Shown one piece after another: positions 1 to 10,373 of a DNA stretch of 64,000 nucleotides; the stretch's first letter is position 1; each line of letters begins with the position of its first letter. The translations under genes were made by a program, and so were the position numbers. The stretch is from positions 5,029,378 through 5,093,377 of the forward strand of contig JAQNBH010000011.1 of the NCBI GenBank assembly GCA_028752905.1, in the 5' to 3' direction. A model generated the notes under the pieces. The model ran no database searches. It had not been told where the DNA came from and saw only the letters and a program-made list of their open reading frames with translations. The stretch comes from Cladorhizidae sp. MBARI D1340-BT2 (taxonomy: Eukaryota; Porifera; Demospongiae; Poecilosclerida; Cladorhizidae).

Positions 1-311
1 GCTATGCTAGAGATGACAGGGTTACTGCAGATGATATAAGAGTTCAACTATTGTAGAGGGGGCTATGCTAGAGATGACAGGGTTACTGCAGCTACACGAG
101 TACTATTGTAGAGCGGACTGTGCTAGAGATGACAGGGTTATTGCAGATGATATAAGAGTTAACTATTGTAGATGGGGCTGCTAGAGATGACAGGGTTACT
201 GCAGATGATATAAGAGTTAACTATTGTAGAGGGGACTGTGCTAGAGATGACAGGGTTATTGCAGTTGATACAAGAGTTCAACTATTGTAGATGGGGCTGC
301 TAGAGATGACA
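1..311. repeat. Minisatellite, about 60-bp units
   Basis: About five imperfect tandem copies. Each contains the core GCTAGAGATGACAGGGTTA followed by a variable stretch ending near AACTATTGTAGAGGGG. Units differ in length, so this is an old, drifting array. It starts at the window edge and probably extends to the left. No coding sequence is supported. Confidence 0.85.
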
Positions 312-608
312 AATAAGGTCAAACTAACCCCCCCCCCCCCCCCAAACTGATTGAGCAGAGTCAACTACTGCAATTGTATGCACGTTTAATTGTATTCACG
401 TACGTGCATAGGTAATATCATTTTGGCCCATCCATTACCCCACCCACCTCTAGTGGAAGACCACCTCTTTTGGAAGACTATTTTCTATCGGATTTGAAGG
501 TGGTCTCTCAAAAGATGGACTACTCTAAGTTCGTAATTGCAAATTATACAGATTTCCATTCAGGACGTGATTTCTCATACAGACTTGACTAGTCCAATAC
601 ATTCCTGT
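312..608. other. Spacer with poly-C run and diverged repeat monomers
   Basis: A run of 16 C lies at 328-343. From about 440 to 540 there are pieces resembling the hairpin minisatellite that follows (GTGGAAGACCACCTCT, AGATGGACTACTCTAAG), so this may be the decayed edge of that array. No gene is visible. Confidence 0.5.
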
Positions 609-1107
609 AATAGTCCACCTCAAATCCTGCCCCCCCATAGGTGGACTATTAGAGAGGACATGCTGTACGCTTAAAAGTGTGTCCAATACCAGTAATAGTC
701 CACCTCAATCCCTGCCCCCCATAGGTGGACTATTAGAGAGGATGTGCTGTACGCTTCAAAGTGTGTCCAATACCAGTAATAGTCCACCTCAATCCCTGCC
801 CCCCATAGGTGGACTATTAGAGAGGATGTGCTGTACGCTTAAAAGTGTGTCCAATACCAGTAATAGTCCACCTCAACCCCTGCCCCCCATAGGTGGACTA
901 TTAGAGAGGACATGCTGTACACTTAAAGGTGGGTCCAATATATACCTGTAATAGTCCACCTTAACTCCTGCCCCCCATAGGTGGACTATTAGAGAGGACA
1001 TGCTGTACACTTAAAGGTGTGTCCAATACATACCTGTAAGAGTCCACCTCAACCCCTGCCCCCCATAGGTGGACTATTAGAGAGCGCATGCCGTACACTT
1101 AAAGGTG
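609..1107. repeat. 84-bp minisatellite whose units form hairpins
   Basis: Six tandem units with a period of about 84 bp. Each carries the inverted repeat AATAGTCCACCT / AGGTGGACTATT around a C-rich loop of about 17 nt, so every unit can fold into a 12-bp stem. Arms begin at about 609, 694, 778, 862, 947 and 1032. Because 84 is divisible by three, a + strand frame stays open across several units (679-951). That frame is a by-product of the period and not a gene. Confidence 0.85.
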
Positions 1108-1199
1108 GGCAAATCACCACCAGCTGCATACATGTGCTCTAGCTTCTAATTGAAGCACACTTGCTATTCTCACAAGTAACTCCTGGCAACGAAACCTAG

Positions 1200-1545
1200 A
1201 GTTGAACCCTCTCACAGAGGTCAAAATCATTGAAGAGGCTGTAAACATCTGCAGGCAGAACTTCGTCACAAGTAGACAGCAAAGCAGTTTGATGTCATTA
1301 TAAAGACATACTCTGGAATGCTGAGGGTGTCAGAGAGCAACTCTTCACTTCACCAGGCGATCTCGAGCATCATGTTGCCCACTGTGTGTTGCTATCGAAG
1401 AGAAGGTTGTTGCTTTTGTAACACTGCTTAGAAACAGACCTAAGCCACTCACTACTTCACTCGGAATGATCAAAGATTATGCTGAAGAAGTGGCCAAGTC
1501 TCTTGGTGGAATTAAACTTCAAAGCACCAACTGGTTGGTAGGATA
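1200..1545 (+). pseudogene. Possible decayed coding fragment, unrecognised
   Basis: On the + strand, stretches of protein-like sequence appear in shifting frames. VKIIEEAVNICRQNF comes near 1209, then DVIIKTYSGMLRVSES near 1290, and EEKVVAFVTLLRNRPKPLTT to a stop at about 1545. Composition and helix-like periodicity look like a real protein broken by frameshifts. I do not recognise the family. It lies directly against the 31-bp minisatellite and could equally be chance open sequence. Confidence 0.28.
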
Positions 1546-1559
1546 AAGTCAGGAAGGGT

Positions 1560-4500
1560 ACGGCATTGGCCTGCTCCTTGTAGCTAGCTCTAGGTGAGGG
1601 TCTGCTCCTTAGCTAGCTCTAGGTGAGGGTCTTCTCCTTGTAGCTAGCTCTAGGTGAGGGTCTGCTCCTTGTAGCTAGCTCTAGGTGAGGGTCTGCTCCT
1701 TGTCTCTAGGTGAGGGTCTGCTCCTTGTAGCTAGCTCTAGGTGAGGGTATGCTCCTTGTCTCTAGGTGAGGGTCTGCTCCTTGTAGCTAGCTCTAGGTGA
1801 GGGTCTGCTCCTTGTAGCTAGCTCTAGGTGAGGGTCTGCTCCTTGTAGCTATAACTCTAGGTGAGGATCTGCTCCTTGTAGCTAGCTCTAGGTGAGTGTC
1901 TGCTCCTTGTAGCTAGCTCTAGGTGAGGGTCTGCTCCTTGTAGCTAGCTCTAGGTGAGTGTCAGCTCCTTGTAGCTCTAGGTGGGTCTGCTCTTGTAGCT
2001 AGCTCTAGGTGAGGGTCTGCTCTTGTAGCTAGCTCTAGGTGAGGGTCTGCTCCTTGTAGCTAGCTCTAGGTGAGGGTCTGCTCCTTGTAGCTAGCTCTAG
2101 GTGAGGGTCTGCTCCTTGTAGCTAGCTCTAGGCGAGGGTCTGCTCCTTGTAGCTAGCTCTAGGTGAGGGTCTGCTCCTTGTAGCTAGCTCTAGGTGAGGG
2201 TCTGCTCCTTGTAGCTAGCTCTAGGTGAGGGTCTGCTCCTTGTAGCTCTAGCTCTAGGTGAGGGTCTGCTCCTTGTAGCTATAACTCTAGGTGAGGGTCT
2301 GCTCCTTGTAGCTAGCTCTAGGTGAGGGTCTGTTCCGTGTAGCTAGCTCTAGGTGAGTGTCTGCTCCTTGTAGCTATAACTCTAGGTGAGTATCTGCTCC
2401 TTGTAGCTAGCTCTAGGTGAGGGTCTGCTCCTTGTAGCTAGCTCTAGGTGAGGGTCTGCTCCTTGTAGCTAGCTCTAGGTGAGGTTCTGCTCCTTGTAGC
2501 TAGCTCTAGGTGAGGGTCTGCTCCTTGTCTCTAGGTGAGTGTCTGCTCCTTGTAGCTAGCTCTAGGTGAGGGTCTGCTCCTTGTAGCTCTAGGTGAGGGT
2601 CTGCTCTTGTAGCTAGCTCTAGATGAGGGTCTGCTCCTTGTAGCTAGCTCTAGGTGAGGGTCTGCTCCTTGCAGCTAGCTCTAGGTGAGGATCTGCTCCT
2701 TGTAGCTAGCTCTAGGTGAGGGTCTGCTCCTTGTAGCTAGCTCTAGGTGAGGATCTGCTCCTTGTAGCTAGCTCTAGGTGAGTGTCTGCTCTTTGTAGCT
2801 AGCTCTATGTGAGGGTCTGCTCCTTGTAGCTAGCTCTAGGTGAGTGTCTGCTCCTTGTAGCTCTAGGTGAGTGTCTGCTCCTTGTAGCTCTAGGTGAGGG
2901 TCTGCTCCTTGTAGCTATAACTCTAGGTGAGTATCTGCTCCTTGTAGCTATAACTCTAGGTGAGTATCTGCTCCTTGTAGCTAGCTCTAGGTGAGTGTCT
3001 GCTCCTTGTAGCTATAACTCTAGGTGAGTATCTGCTCCTTGTAGCTAGCTCTAGGTGAGTGTCTGCTCCTTGTAGCTATAACTCTAGGTGAGTATCTGCT
3101 CCTTGTAGCTAGCTCTAGGTGAGGATCTGCTCCTTGTAGCTAGCTCTAGGCGAGGGTCTGCTCCTTGTAGCTAGCTCTAGGTGAGGGTCTGCTCCTTGTA
3201 GCTAGCTCTAGGTGAGGGTCTGCTCCTTGTAGCTAGCTCTAGGTGAGGGTCTGATCCTTGTAGCTATAACTCTAGGTGAGTATCTGCTCCTTGTAGCTAG
3301 CTCTAGGTGAGGGTCTGCTCCTTGTAGCTAGCTCTAGGTGAGGATCTGCTCCTTGTAGCTATAACTCTAGGTAAGGGTCTGCTCTTGTAGCTAGCTCTAG
3401 GTGAGGGTCTGCTCCTTGTAGCTAGCTCTAGGTGAGGGTCTGCTCCTTGTAGCTAGCTCTAGGTGAGGGTCTGCTCCTTGTAGCTAGCTCTAGATGAGTG
3501 TCTGCTCCTTGTAGCTCTAGCTCTAGGTGAGGGTCTGCTCCTTGTAGCTAGCTCTAGGTGAGGATCTGCTCCTTGTAGCTTTAGCTCTAGGTGAGTGTCT
3601 GCTCCTTGTAGCTAGGTCTAGGTGAGGGTCTGCTCCTTGTAGCTAGCTCTAGGTGAGGGTCTGCTCCTTGTAGATATAACTCTAGGTGAGTATCTGCTCC
3701 TTGTAGCTAGCTCTAGGTGAGGGTCTGCTCCTTGTAGCTAGCTCTAGATGAGTGTCTGCTCCTTGTAGCTCTAGCTCTAGGTGAGGGTCTGCTCCTTGTA
3801 GCTAGCTCTAGGTGAGGATCTGCTCCTTGTAGCTTTAGCTCTAGGTGAGGGTCTGCTCCTTGTAGCTAGCTCTAGGTGAGTGTCTGCTCCTTGTAGCTAG
3901 CTCTAGGTGAGGATCTACTCCTTGTAGCTATAACTCTAGGTGAGTATCTGCTCCTTGTAGCTAGCTCTAGGTGAGTGTCTGCTCCTTGTAGCCAGCTCTA
4001 GGTGAGGGTCTGCTCCTTGTAGCTAGCTCTAGGTGAGGATCTGCTCCTTGTAGCTAGCTCTAGGTGAGGGTCTGCTCTTTGTATCTAGCTCTAGGTGCGG
4101 GTCTGCTCCTTGTAGCTAGCTCTAGGTGAGGATCTGCTCCTTGTAGCTAGCTCTAGGTGAGGGTCTATTCCGTGTAGCTAGCTCTAGGTGAGGGTCTGCT
4201 CCTTGTAGCTATAACTCTAGGTGAGTATCTGCTCCTTGTAGCTAGCTCTAGGTGAGGGTCTGCTCCTTGTAGCTAGCTCTAGGTGAGGATCTGCTCCTTG
4301 TAGCTAGCTCTAGGTGAGGGTCTGCTCTTTGTATCTAGCTCTAGGTGAGGGTCTGCTCCTTGTAGCTAGCTCTAGGTGAGGATCTGCTCCTTGTAGCTAG
4401 CTCTAGGTGAGGATCTGCTCCTTGTAGCTAGCTCTAGGTGAGGGTCTGCTCCTTGTAGTTGTAGCTATAACTCTAGGTGAGTATCTGCTCCTTGTAGCTA

Positions 4501-5030
4501 GCTCTAGGTGAGTGTCTGCTCCTTGTAGCTATAACTCTAGGTGAGTATCTGCTCCTTGTAGCTAGCTCTAGGTGAGGATCTGCTCCTTGTAGCTAGCTCT
4601 AGGCGAGGGTCTGCTCCTTGTAGCTAGCTCTAGGTGAGGATCTGCTCCTTGTAGCTTTAGCTCTAGGTGAGTGTCTGCTCCTTGTAGCTAGCTCTAGGTG
4701 AGGATCTACTCCTTGTAGCTATAACTCTAGGTGAGTATCTGCTCCTTGTAGCTAGCTCTAGGTGAGTGTCTGCTCCTTGTAGCTAGCTCTAGGTGAGGGT
4801 CTGCTCCTTGTAGCTAGCTCTAGGTGAGGGTCTGCTCCTTGTAGCTAGCTCTAGGTGAGTATCTGCTCCTTGTAGCTAGCTCTAGGTGAGTGTCAGCTCC
4901 TTGTAGCTAGCTCTAGGTGAGTATCTGCTCCTTGTAGCTAGCTCTAGGTGAGTGTCTGCTCCTTGTAGCTATAACTCTAGGTAAGGGTCTGCTCTTGTAG
5001 CTAGCTCTAGGTGAGGATCTGCTCCTTATA
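1560..5030. repeat. 3.4-kb minisatellite, 31-bp units
   Basis: About 110 tandem copies of a unit reading CTGCTCCTTGTAGCTAGC then TCTAGGTGAGGGT. Variants have GTGAGTGT, GTGAGTAT or GTGAGGAT, a TATAAC in place of TAGC, and shortened units. Variants are interspersed and short blocks of several units recur, which points to repeated unequal exchange. Each unit contains a GGTGAG splice-donor-like core and a TCCTTGTAG acceptor-like tract. No ORF or gene is supported. Confidence 0.95.
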
Positions 5031-5650
5031 AGCAAAGTGCTGTATTTTAATGACCTCAGTGCTAATTAGGCCATGATGGACTTCTCAATATTCAACTTGG
5101 AATTTACTGCCTCGACGTTTTGACTATATTGCCAAAATAGAGTGGTGCGATTGGCAAGGTCAGGCAGAGGTCACATTTCCAGCAACTACTTGTGAGGCTT
5201 GGACCAGCTCGCAGAGAATGTGCAACATTACGATAGCTCTTGCATGTCTGGCCAGTGCCTCTGCTCTAGTCATGTACGATAGCTCTTGCATGTCTGGCCA
5301 GTGCTTTAGTTCATATGTCGCTGCTACTCCTTGGGTTCTCTAAGGCTTCCAAGCTTTCAACCTTAGCTTCATCGAGTGTCTTCTTTGTCTTCCCCAGCCT
5401 TGCGTAGAAGATCCAAGCACTGGCTGCGTGCAGCCTAATCCTACATCGCTGGAAACAGCATAAGGGGGCGTAGTCCAGCTCCTCATAATCAAGACAGAGG
5501 CCCCTCAAGTACCAGACACTCCAAGTCCAAAGTCCTCAATTTATCTGCTTAGAAATGTTTGACCGGTATTCAGGACATATGGACTACAGATGTATATATA
5601 AACAGTGGAAGTTTGCTAAGTCGAATCTCTGTAACTCAATTTAACCAGTA
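5031..5650. other. Unique island; weak minus-strand ORF
   Basis: A minus-strand frame at 5311-5508 contains ASAWIFYARLGKTKKTLDEA, which looks protein-like, but I recognise no family and no clear splice sites. A 29-bp segment (ACGATAGCTCTTGCATGTCT and its continuation) occurs twice, near 5230 and 5275. A segment near 5150 (GGCAAGGTCAG-CAGAGGTCA) recurs near 9570, so part of this is dispersed repeat. Confidence 0.3.
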
Positions 5651-5654
5651 ACTC

Positions 5655-6600
5655 ACGCACCAAACAAATAGCCAGATTTGGTAATGGTCAGCACTAAACA
5701 AATAGCCAGATTTGGTAATGGTCAGTGCTGCCAGATTTGGTAATAGTCAGCACTAAACAAATGGCCAGATTTGGTAATGGTCAGCGCTAAACAAATAGCC
5801 AGATTTGGTAATGGTCAGTGCAAAACCACAAATAGCCAGATTTGGTAATGGTCAGCACTAAACAAATAGCCAGATTTGGTAATGGTCAGTGCAAAACAAA
5901 ATAGCCAGATTTGGTAATGGTCAGCGCTAAACAAATAGCCAGATTTGTTAATGGTCAGCACTAAACAAATAGCCAGATTTGGTAATGGTCAGCGCTAAAC
6001 AAATAGCCAGATTTGGTAATGGTCAGCACTAAACAAATAGCCAGATTTGGTAATGGTCAGTGCAAAACAAATAGCCAAATTTGGTAATGGTCAGCACGAA
6101 ACAAATAGCCAAATTTGGTAATGGTCAGCACGAAACAAATAGCCAAATTTGGTGATGGTCAGTGCTAAACAAATAGCCAGATTTGGTAATGGTCAGTGCT
6201 AAACAAATAGCCAGATTTGGTAATGGTCAGCGTTAAACAAATAGCCAGATTTGGTAATGGTCAGCAATAAACAAATAGCCAGATTTGGTATTGGTCAGCA
6301 CGAAACAAATAGCCAAATTTGGTGATGGTCAGTGCTAAACAAATAGCCAGATTTGGTAATGGTCAGTGCTAAACAAATAGCCAGATTTGGTAATGGTCAG
6401 CGTTAAACAAATAGCCAGATTTGGTAATGGTCAGCACTAAACAAATAGCCAGATTTGGTAATGGTCAGCAATAAACAAATAGCCAGATTTGGTAATGGTC
6501 AGCACTAAACAAATAGCCAGATTTGGTAATGGTCAGCGCTAAACAAATAGCCAGATTTGGTAATAGCCAGATTTGGTAATGGTCGGCACGAAACAAGTCC
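5655..6600. repeat. Minisatellite, 34-bp units
   Basis: About 28 tandem units built on AGCCAGATTTGGTAATGGTC followed by AGCACTAAACAAAT. Variants have AGCGCT, AGTGCT, AGTGCAAAAC or CACGAAAC. A block of four variant units near 6120-6230 recurs at about 6300-6420, a higher-order duplication. Units lie directly next to one another with no unique spacers, so this is not a CRISPR array. Confidence 0.93.
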
Positions 6601-7630
6601 GACTAAACAAATAGCCAGATATGGTAGTGGTCACTAAACAAATAACTGAAAATGGGTAATGGTCGCCAGTATTCAGCAACCGAACACAGCAAGTTCCAGT
6701 TCAATGTTGATGCAAGCTCTATTCCTCTGCAGGCCTTAAACAGAAGCACTAACAGGCAGACTTCTTTAGCATAGAAGACAAGAGTTGGACAGCGTGTGTG
6801 TGTGCATAACATATAATTCTATCCCATGTTGGACATTTACATAACTCAGAACACCCCCCTGTCCCAAAATGCTCGAGTTAAAGAAGTCCCGCTGTATAAA
6901 GGGGGGGTGGGGGGGCGGGATAAATATTTAATATCTAGTAGAGGAGCACAAAATGAGCATGCCTTCCACCCAACCCCTCCAAGTGTGGACCCCTCAAGGC
7001 AACCTTTTTATGGCTAGTTAGGTACATATCCATTACCTCATCAACAACAACAACCCAGTCGAAGACCATGCTTCCCTCTGTGTATCTCAGGATTTCATCA
7101 ACTGCCTGGGTAGCAGCTGCCTCGCCAGCAAAACGTGAAAACGCATGCGCAGATAAACTAATCAAAATGGCCGACAAGACCAAGTGCTGCTGTGTAGTGG
7201 TGACTTCCAAACAGAAGCCAGACCAAACTTCCCAATAACCATGTAGGCATCTCTCCGGGGCAGGTTTTACCAGAGTCTGAGCTTCTGTTTAGCCATATGG
7301 CAGACGTACAGACAGACAGATAAGCATGTGCTCCTGCTATGTATTAGCTGGGGTAGTCAGCTGGTGCATGACACATGGTAGATCTTGCTTACACGTGTTG
7401 GCAAAGATGTCCTCCAAACAACATAAAATGAACTATCTCCTCCATTCCAAGAAGCAAAAGGACCAGTTACCTTCTGCCTGCTATCTAAAAGTGAGGGAAA
7501 TGGCTTACCGGGTGGCCAAAATGCTGCAGAAAGACCAAAATCAAGGAAGTGTTTGGTTGTCGGCTTTTCCTTGTGGGTCCTTAAAACAACACACAAAGTT
7601 TTGTCTCGATCAGCCCATGGCGCTTGAAGA
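6601..7630. other. Low-information region with possible minus-strand exons
   Basis: Two minus-strand stretches look exon-like. About 7140-7020 reads AVDEILRYTEGSMVFDW and ends before a GTAATG donor-like site. About 7615-7450 reads HKEKPTTKHFLDFGLSAAFW and ends before GTAACT. I recognise neither and cannot join them. The sequence around 7130-7215, with AATCAAAATGGCC, is partly repeated at 8530-8610, so some of this region is dispersed repeat. Confidence 0.25.
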
Positions 7631-7635
7631 TACAT

Positions 7636-7830
7636 GGCACTGCCCAGACAGGTAAGGGGAGTCATGCAAGTATTGGGATGATACCTGGCACTGTCCAGAC
7701 AGGTAAGGGAAGTCATGCAAGTATTGGAAAGATACCTGGCAATGCCCAGACAGGTAAGGGGAGTTATGCAAGTATTGGGAAGATACCTGGCACTGCCCAG
7801 ACAGGTATATAAGTGGAATCATGCAAGTAT
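7636..7830. repeat. Minisatellite, about 51-bp units
   Basis: Four tandem copies of a unit containing ACCTGGCACTGCCCAGACAG, then GTAAGGGGAGTCATGCAAG and TATTGG. Each unit includes CAGGTAAG, a perfect splice-donor consensus. The ORFs through it in both directions follow from the repeat period. Confidence 0.85.
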
Positions 7831-7987
7831 TGGGAACAGATCATACCCAGTTGTTATAACTAGATGAAACATAATGACAGGGGTACCTGGCATTTCCTTG
7901 GGGTGGGTAGGGGGGTGATGCAAGTATTGATCCAAAATTCAAAGACCAACCTTTACAGCAGCATTATTTTAATTTTTTAATTTTTTA

Positions 7988-8332
7988 CTTGTGGTTACCA
8001 CTTTATAGCTCCGTAGATTCTGTAAACTTCATGGTATGGACTTGATATATAGCTCAAAAGATAGGTCTCTCTGTGTGCTCTCTTTTGATACTGAAATATT
8101 TTTCCTAGGTATAACGACAGCCAAGTTACTGGAGCTAAAGTGGAGGGAACTTCAAAACCTGAATGCCTGGTTTTGCCACATAAATATCTCCAGGTTGCAA
8201 AGTGCTAACAAGGCACCTGTGGCTAGAGGAAGCCGTACTCTACACAACGAGTGTTTTCATTAGGCGCTAAAATGTAAGTTCTCGGTCGTGAAATTTACAG
8301 AATCTACGGAGCTATAAAGTGGTAACCACAAG
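7988..8332. mobile_element. MITE copy 1, about 38-bp terminal inverted repeats
   Basis: The left end CTTGTGGTTACCACTTTATA is matched by the reverse complement TATAAAGTGGTAACCACAAG at the right end, and complementarity extends to about 38 bp (through GCTCCGTAGATTCTGTAAA). TTA flanks both ends, which could be a 3-bp target duplication of the PIF/Harbinger type, but the flanks are T/A-rich so this is weak. The interior has no transposase. Relatives lie at 38738-39900 and 49150-49735. Confidence 0.85.
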
Positions 8333-9680
8333 TTAAAAAAAAAATTAATGCAACTGGCCCCCCTGAAAGGTACCTGATATGAGGTGGAACATATTTACAG
8401 GGTAGTAGAATGTGCCTGCAAAACCTCCGTAACCCAGTAGCTAGAAAACTCCTCCCTTTAGGCGAGATTAGCTAACGAAGTTTGTTGCTAGAGTATCTAT
8501 GTTGCGTTATTTGTGTGTTATCATCGCTAACGTGAAAAGTGCGTGCCCAGCTAATCAAAATGGCCAACAAAATAATGCATCCTTGCCTCAGTGTAGTCAT
8601 TTACAAATTTGACATTCCCTTTTGTGTTTGTAATCAAAACAACGTCACAATATTCTTTCATAAATGCGCTGAGTAATGAAAAATGGTTGTGGTTTATTAG
8701 TGATTAGAGTACCTGCAGATGCAGAAAGGAAGCACCAGGCTGTACGAACGCTGAGAAACGGGTTGAGCCAGTTTTCATGACGAAAACAGTTTAAAGCTGT
8801 TTGGTAACAAACAACTGGTTCCCATGCATATAAAAATGAGTGATGCATCCGTCAGACTCGTGTATCTATTAATTTTTCGTTGCGAATATTTTTTACTTCA
8901 TAAATTAGAATATGGTTGGGCTTATTACTAATTAAAAAAAATTAAAAAAATTAAATAAAAAAATCACAAAAAAATGGTTTCCAAAAAAAATCAAAAAAAA
9001 TTCCCCCATTTAATTTAAAAATATATATATATATTAAACACTCCCTCGACCTACTCACCAAGTTTGGTTCAAATTGGCTCAGGCATTTGGCCAGATGTAA
9101 GCCATACACACAAGACAAGACATATTTAGGAGACGGGCTGGACAAGCATTCCCTGTATTGGTGTGGCACATATTTCAAAACAGTGGACACAAAAATCTCA
9201 TGTCTTGGCTAAACTCTCGTTGGCATCTTCTTAGAATCCTGATGTTGGTTTCGGCCATTCTTACATAGATCAAAAAAATACTTCCAGCACTCCTAAAAAC
9301 TAAAAACATCCAGGACAACTTAAAATCTATCTTCAAGATGGAGTCGTTGTGATCTACATGGTTAGGTCCTGTTTCCTTCTTCTTTTGTTGACAATTGCTA
9401 TTGAGATGGTCACCACGGAGGCATGCTGCTGAGATTGGAGAGCAGTTTTCTGATGGTATGCACAGAGGAAGGGCTTATGTTGTTCGAGCAGCAGTTGCAA
9501 GAAACCAATTTTTCTGCATGCCTTGTAAGGCGTCGAGCAGGTAAACTTGCTGCCAACAACATAGAGTACCACAATCGGCAAGGTCAGACAGAGGTCATTT
9601 AATTTTAGCCTACTTTTAGATATTCAGCTCGACAAACTATTTAATATTTATTAGCCATCCAATTACATACGATCCCAGAA
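8333..9680. other. Unique and AT-rich sequence, no confident gene
   Basis: Contains A/T-rich tracts around 8930-9040 and a minus-strand open stretch at 9581-9354 (protein-like around YKACRKIGFLQLLLEQHKPF) that I cannot assign. The segment near 9570 resembles the one near 5150, so it is partly dispersed repeat. Nothing here is a supportable gene. Confidence 0.35.
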
Positions 9681-9684
9681 TCAC

Positions 9685-9942
9685 CGAGCCCCAGCCCTAG
9701 CCGTGGCTCTAGCCCTAGCCGTGGCTCTAAGCCTAGTTCTAGCCGTGGCTCTAAGCCTAGCCCTAGCCGTGGCTCTAAGCCTAGCCCTAGCCGTGGCTCT
9801 AAGGCTCTAAGCCTAGTCCTAGCCATGGCCCTAACCCTAGCCATAGCCGTGGCCCTAAGCCTAGCCCTAGCGGTGGCTCTAAGCCTAGCCCTAGCCGTGG
9901 CCCTAAGCCTAGCCCTAGCCGTGGATCTAAGCCTAGTAGTCT
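9685..9942. repeat. CTAG-core minisatellite, left array
   Basis: About ten copies of a roughly 24-bp unit, CCTAGCCCTAGCCGTGGCTC plus TAAG. The same unit, in the same orientation, forms the array at 14872-15398 on the other side of the PIN/CXC-family pseudogene. The long arginine/leucine-rich ORFs through both arrays are repeat artefacts. Confidence 0.9.
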
Positions 9943-10004
9943 GGCAGATATGTGAATGAATTGTGCCTTTGATGATACAAGCATGAGCTTTGGCTCACAG
10001 TTAG

Positions 10005-10072
10005 AGCATGCCCTAAGGAAGATTTTAGAGCATGCCCTAAGGAAGATTTTAGAGCATGCCCTAAGGAAGATT
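10005..10072. repeat. Short tandem repeat, 22-bp unit x3
   Basis: Three near-perfect tandem copies of TTAGAGCATGCCCTAAGGAA plus GA, starting inside an otherwise unique stretch. Sequence from 10073 to 10373 shows no gene. Confidence 0.85.
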
Positions 10073-10373
10073 TTTGGCTATAGGGCCATCACAGATTTCT
10101 CTTATGATAACAATGGCAGCTATTTTCCAAAATGGCCACCACCGGTTGTTACTTTACCAGTATCTCTGGTTCTAGACCACCCAGGATCTTGATTCTGGTG
10201 GCTAATCTACATTTTCAAGGATGGGGAATGCAGTGGTACTATTTACAACATGCTAGCAACTACCTAACTATACAGAGATCTATTAGCATTCAGGGAAATA
10301 AAGAATTCAAACCATCAACATATTCAATATTGTTAGCTAGAGTTATACAGGTTTACAGGTTTTCAAAGAAATG

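Noticed and set aside
679..951. 90-codon ORF with 28-residue repeats
   Set aside because: The 84-bp period keeps the frame open; the inverted repeat in each unit explains the conservation.
5655..6600. Regular 34-bp repeats resembling a CRISPR array
   Set aside because: Units abut with no unique spacers, there are no cas genes, and the context is a spliced animal genome.
7326..7716. Overlapping plus and minus ORFs of 109 and 119 codons as a gene
   Set aside because: They overlap a tandem repeat and I recognise neither; kept only as a low-confidence region note.
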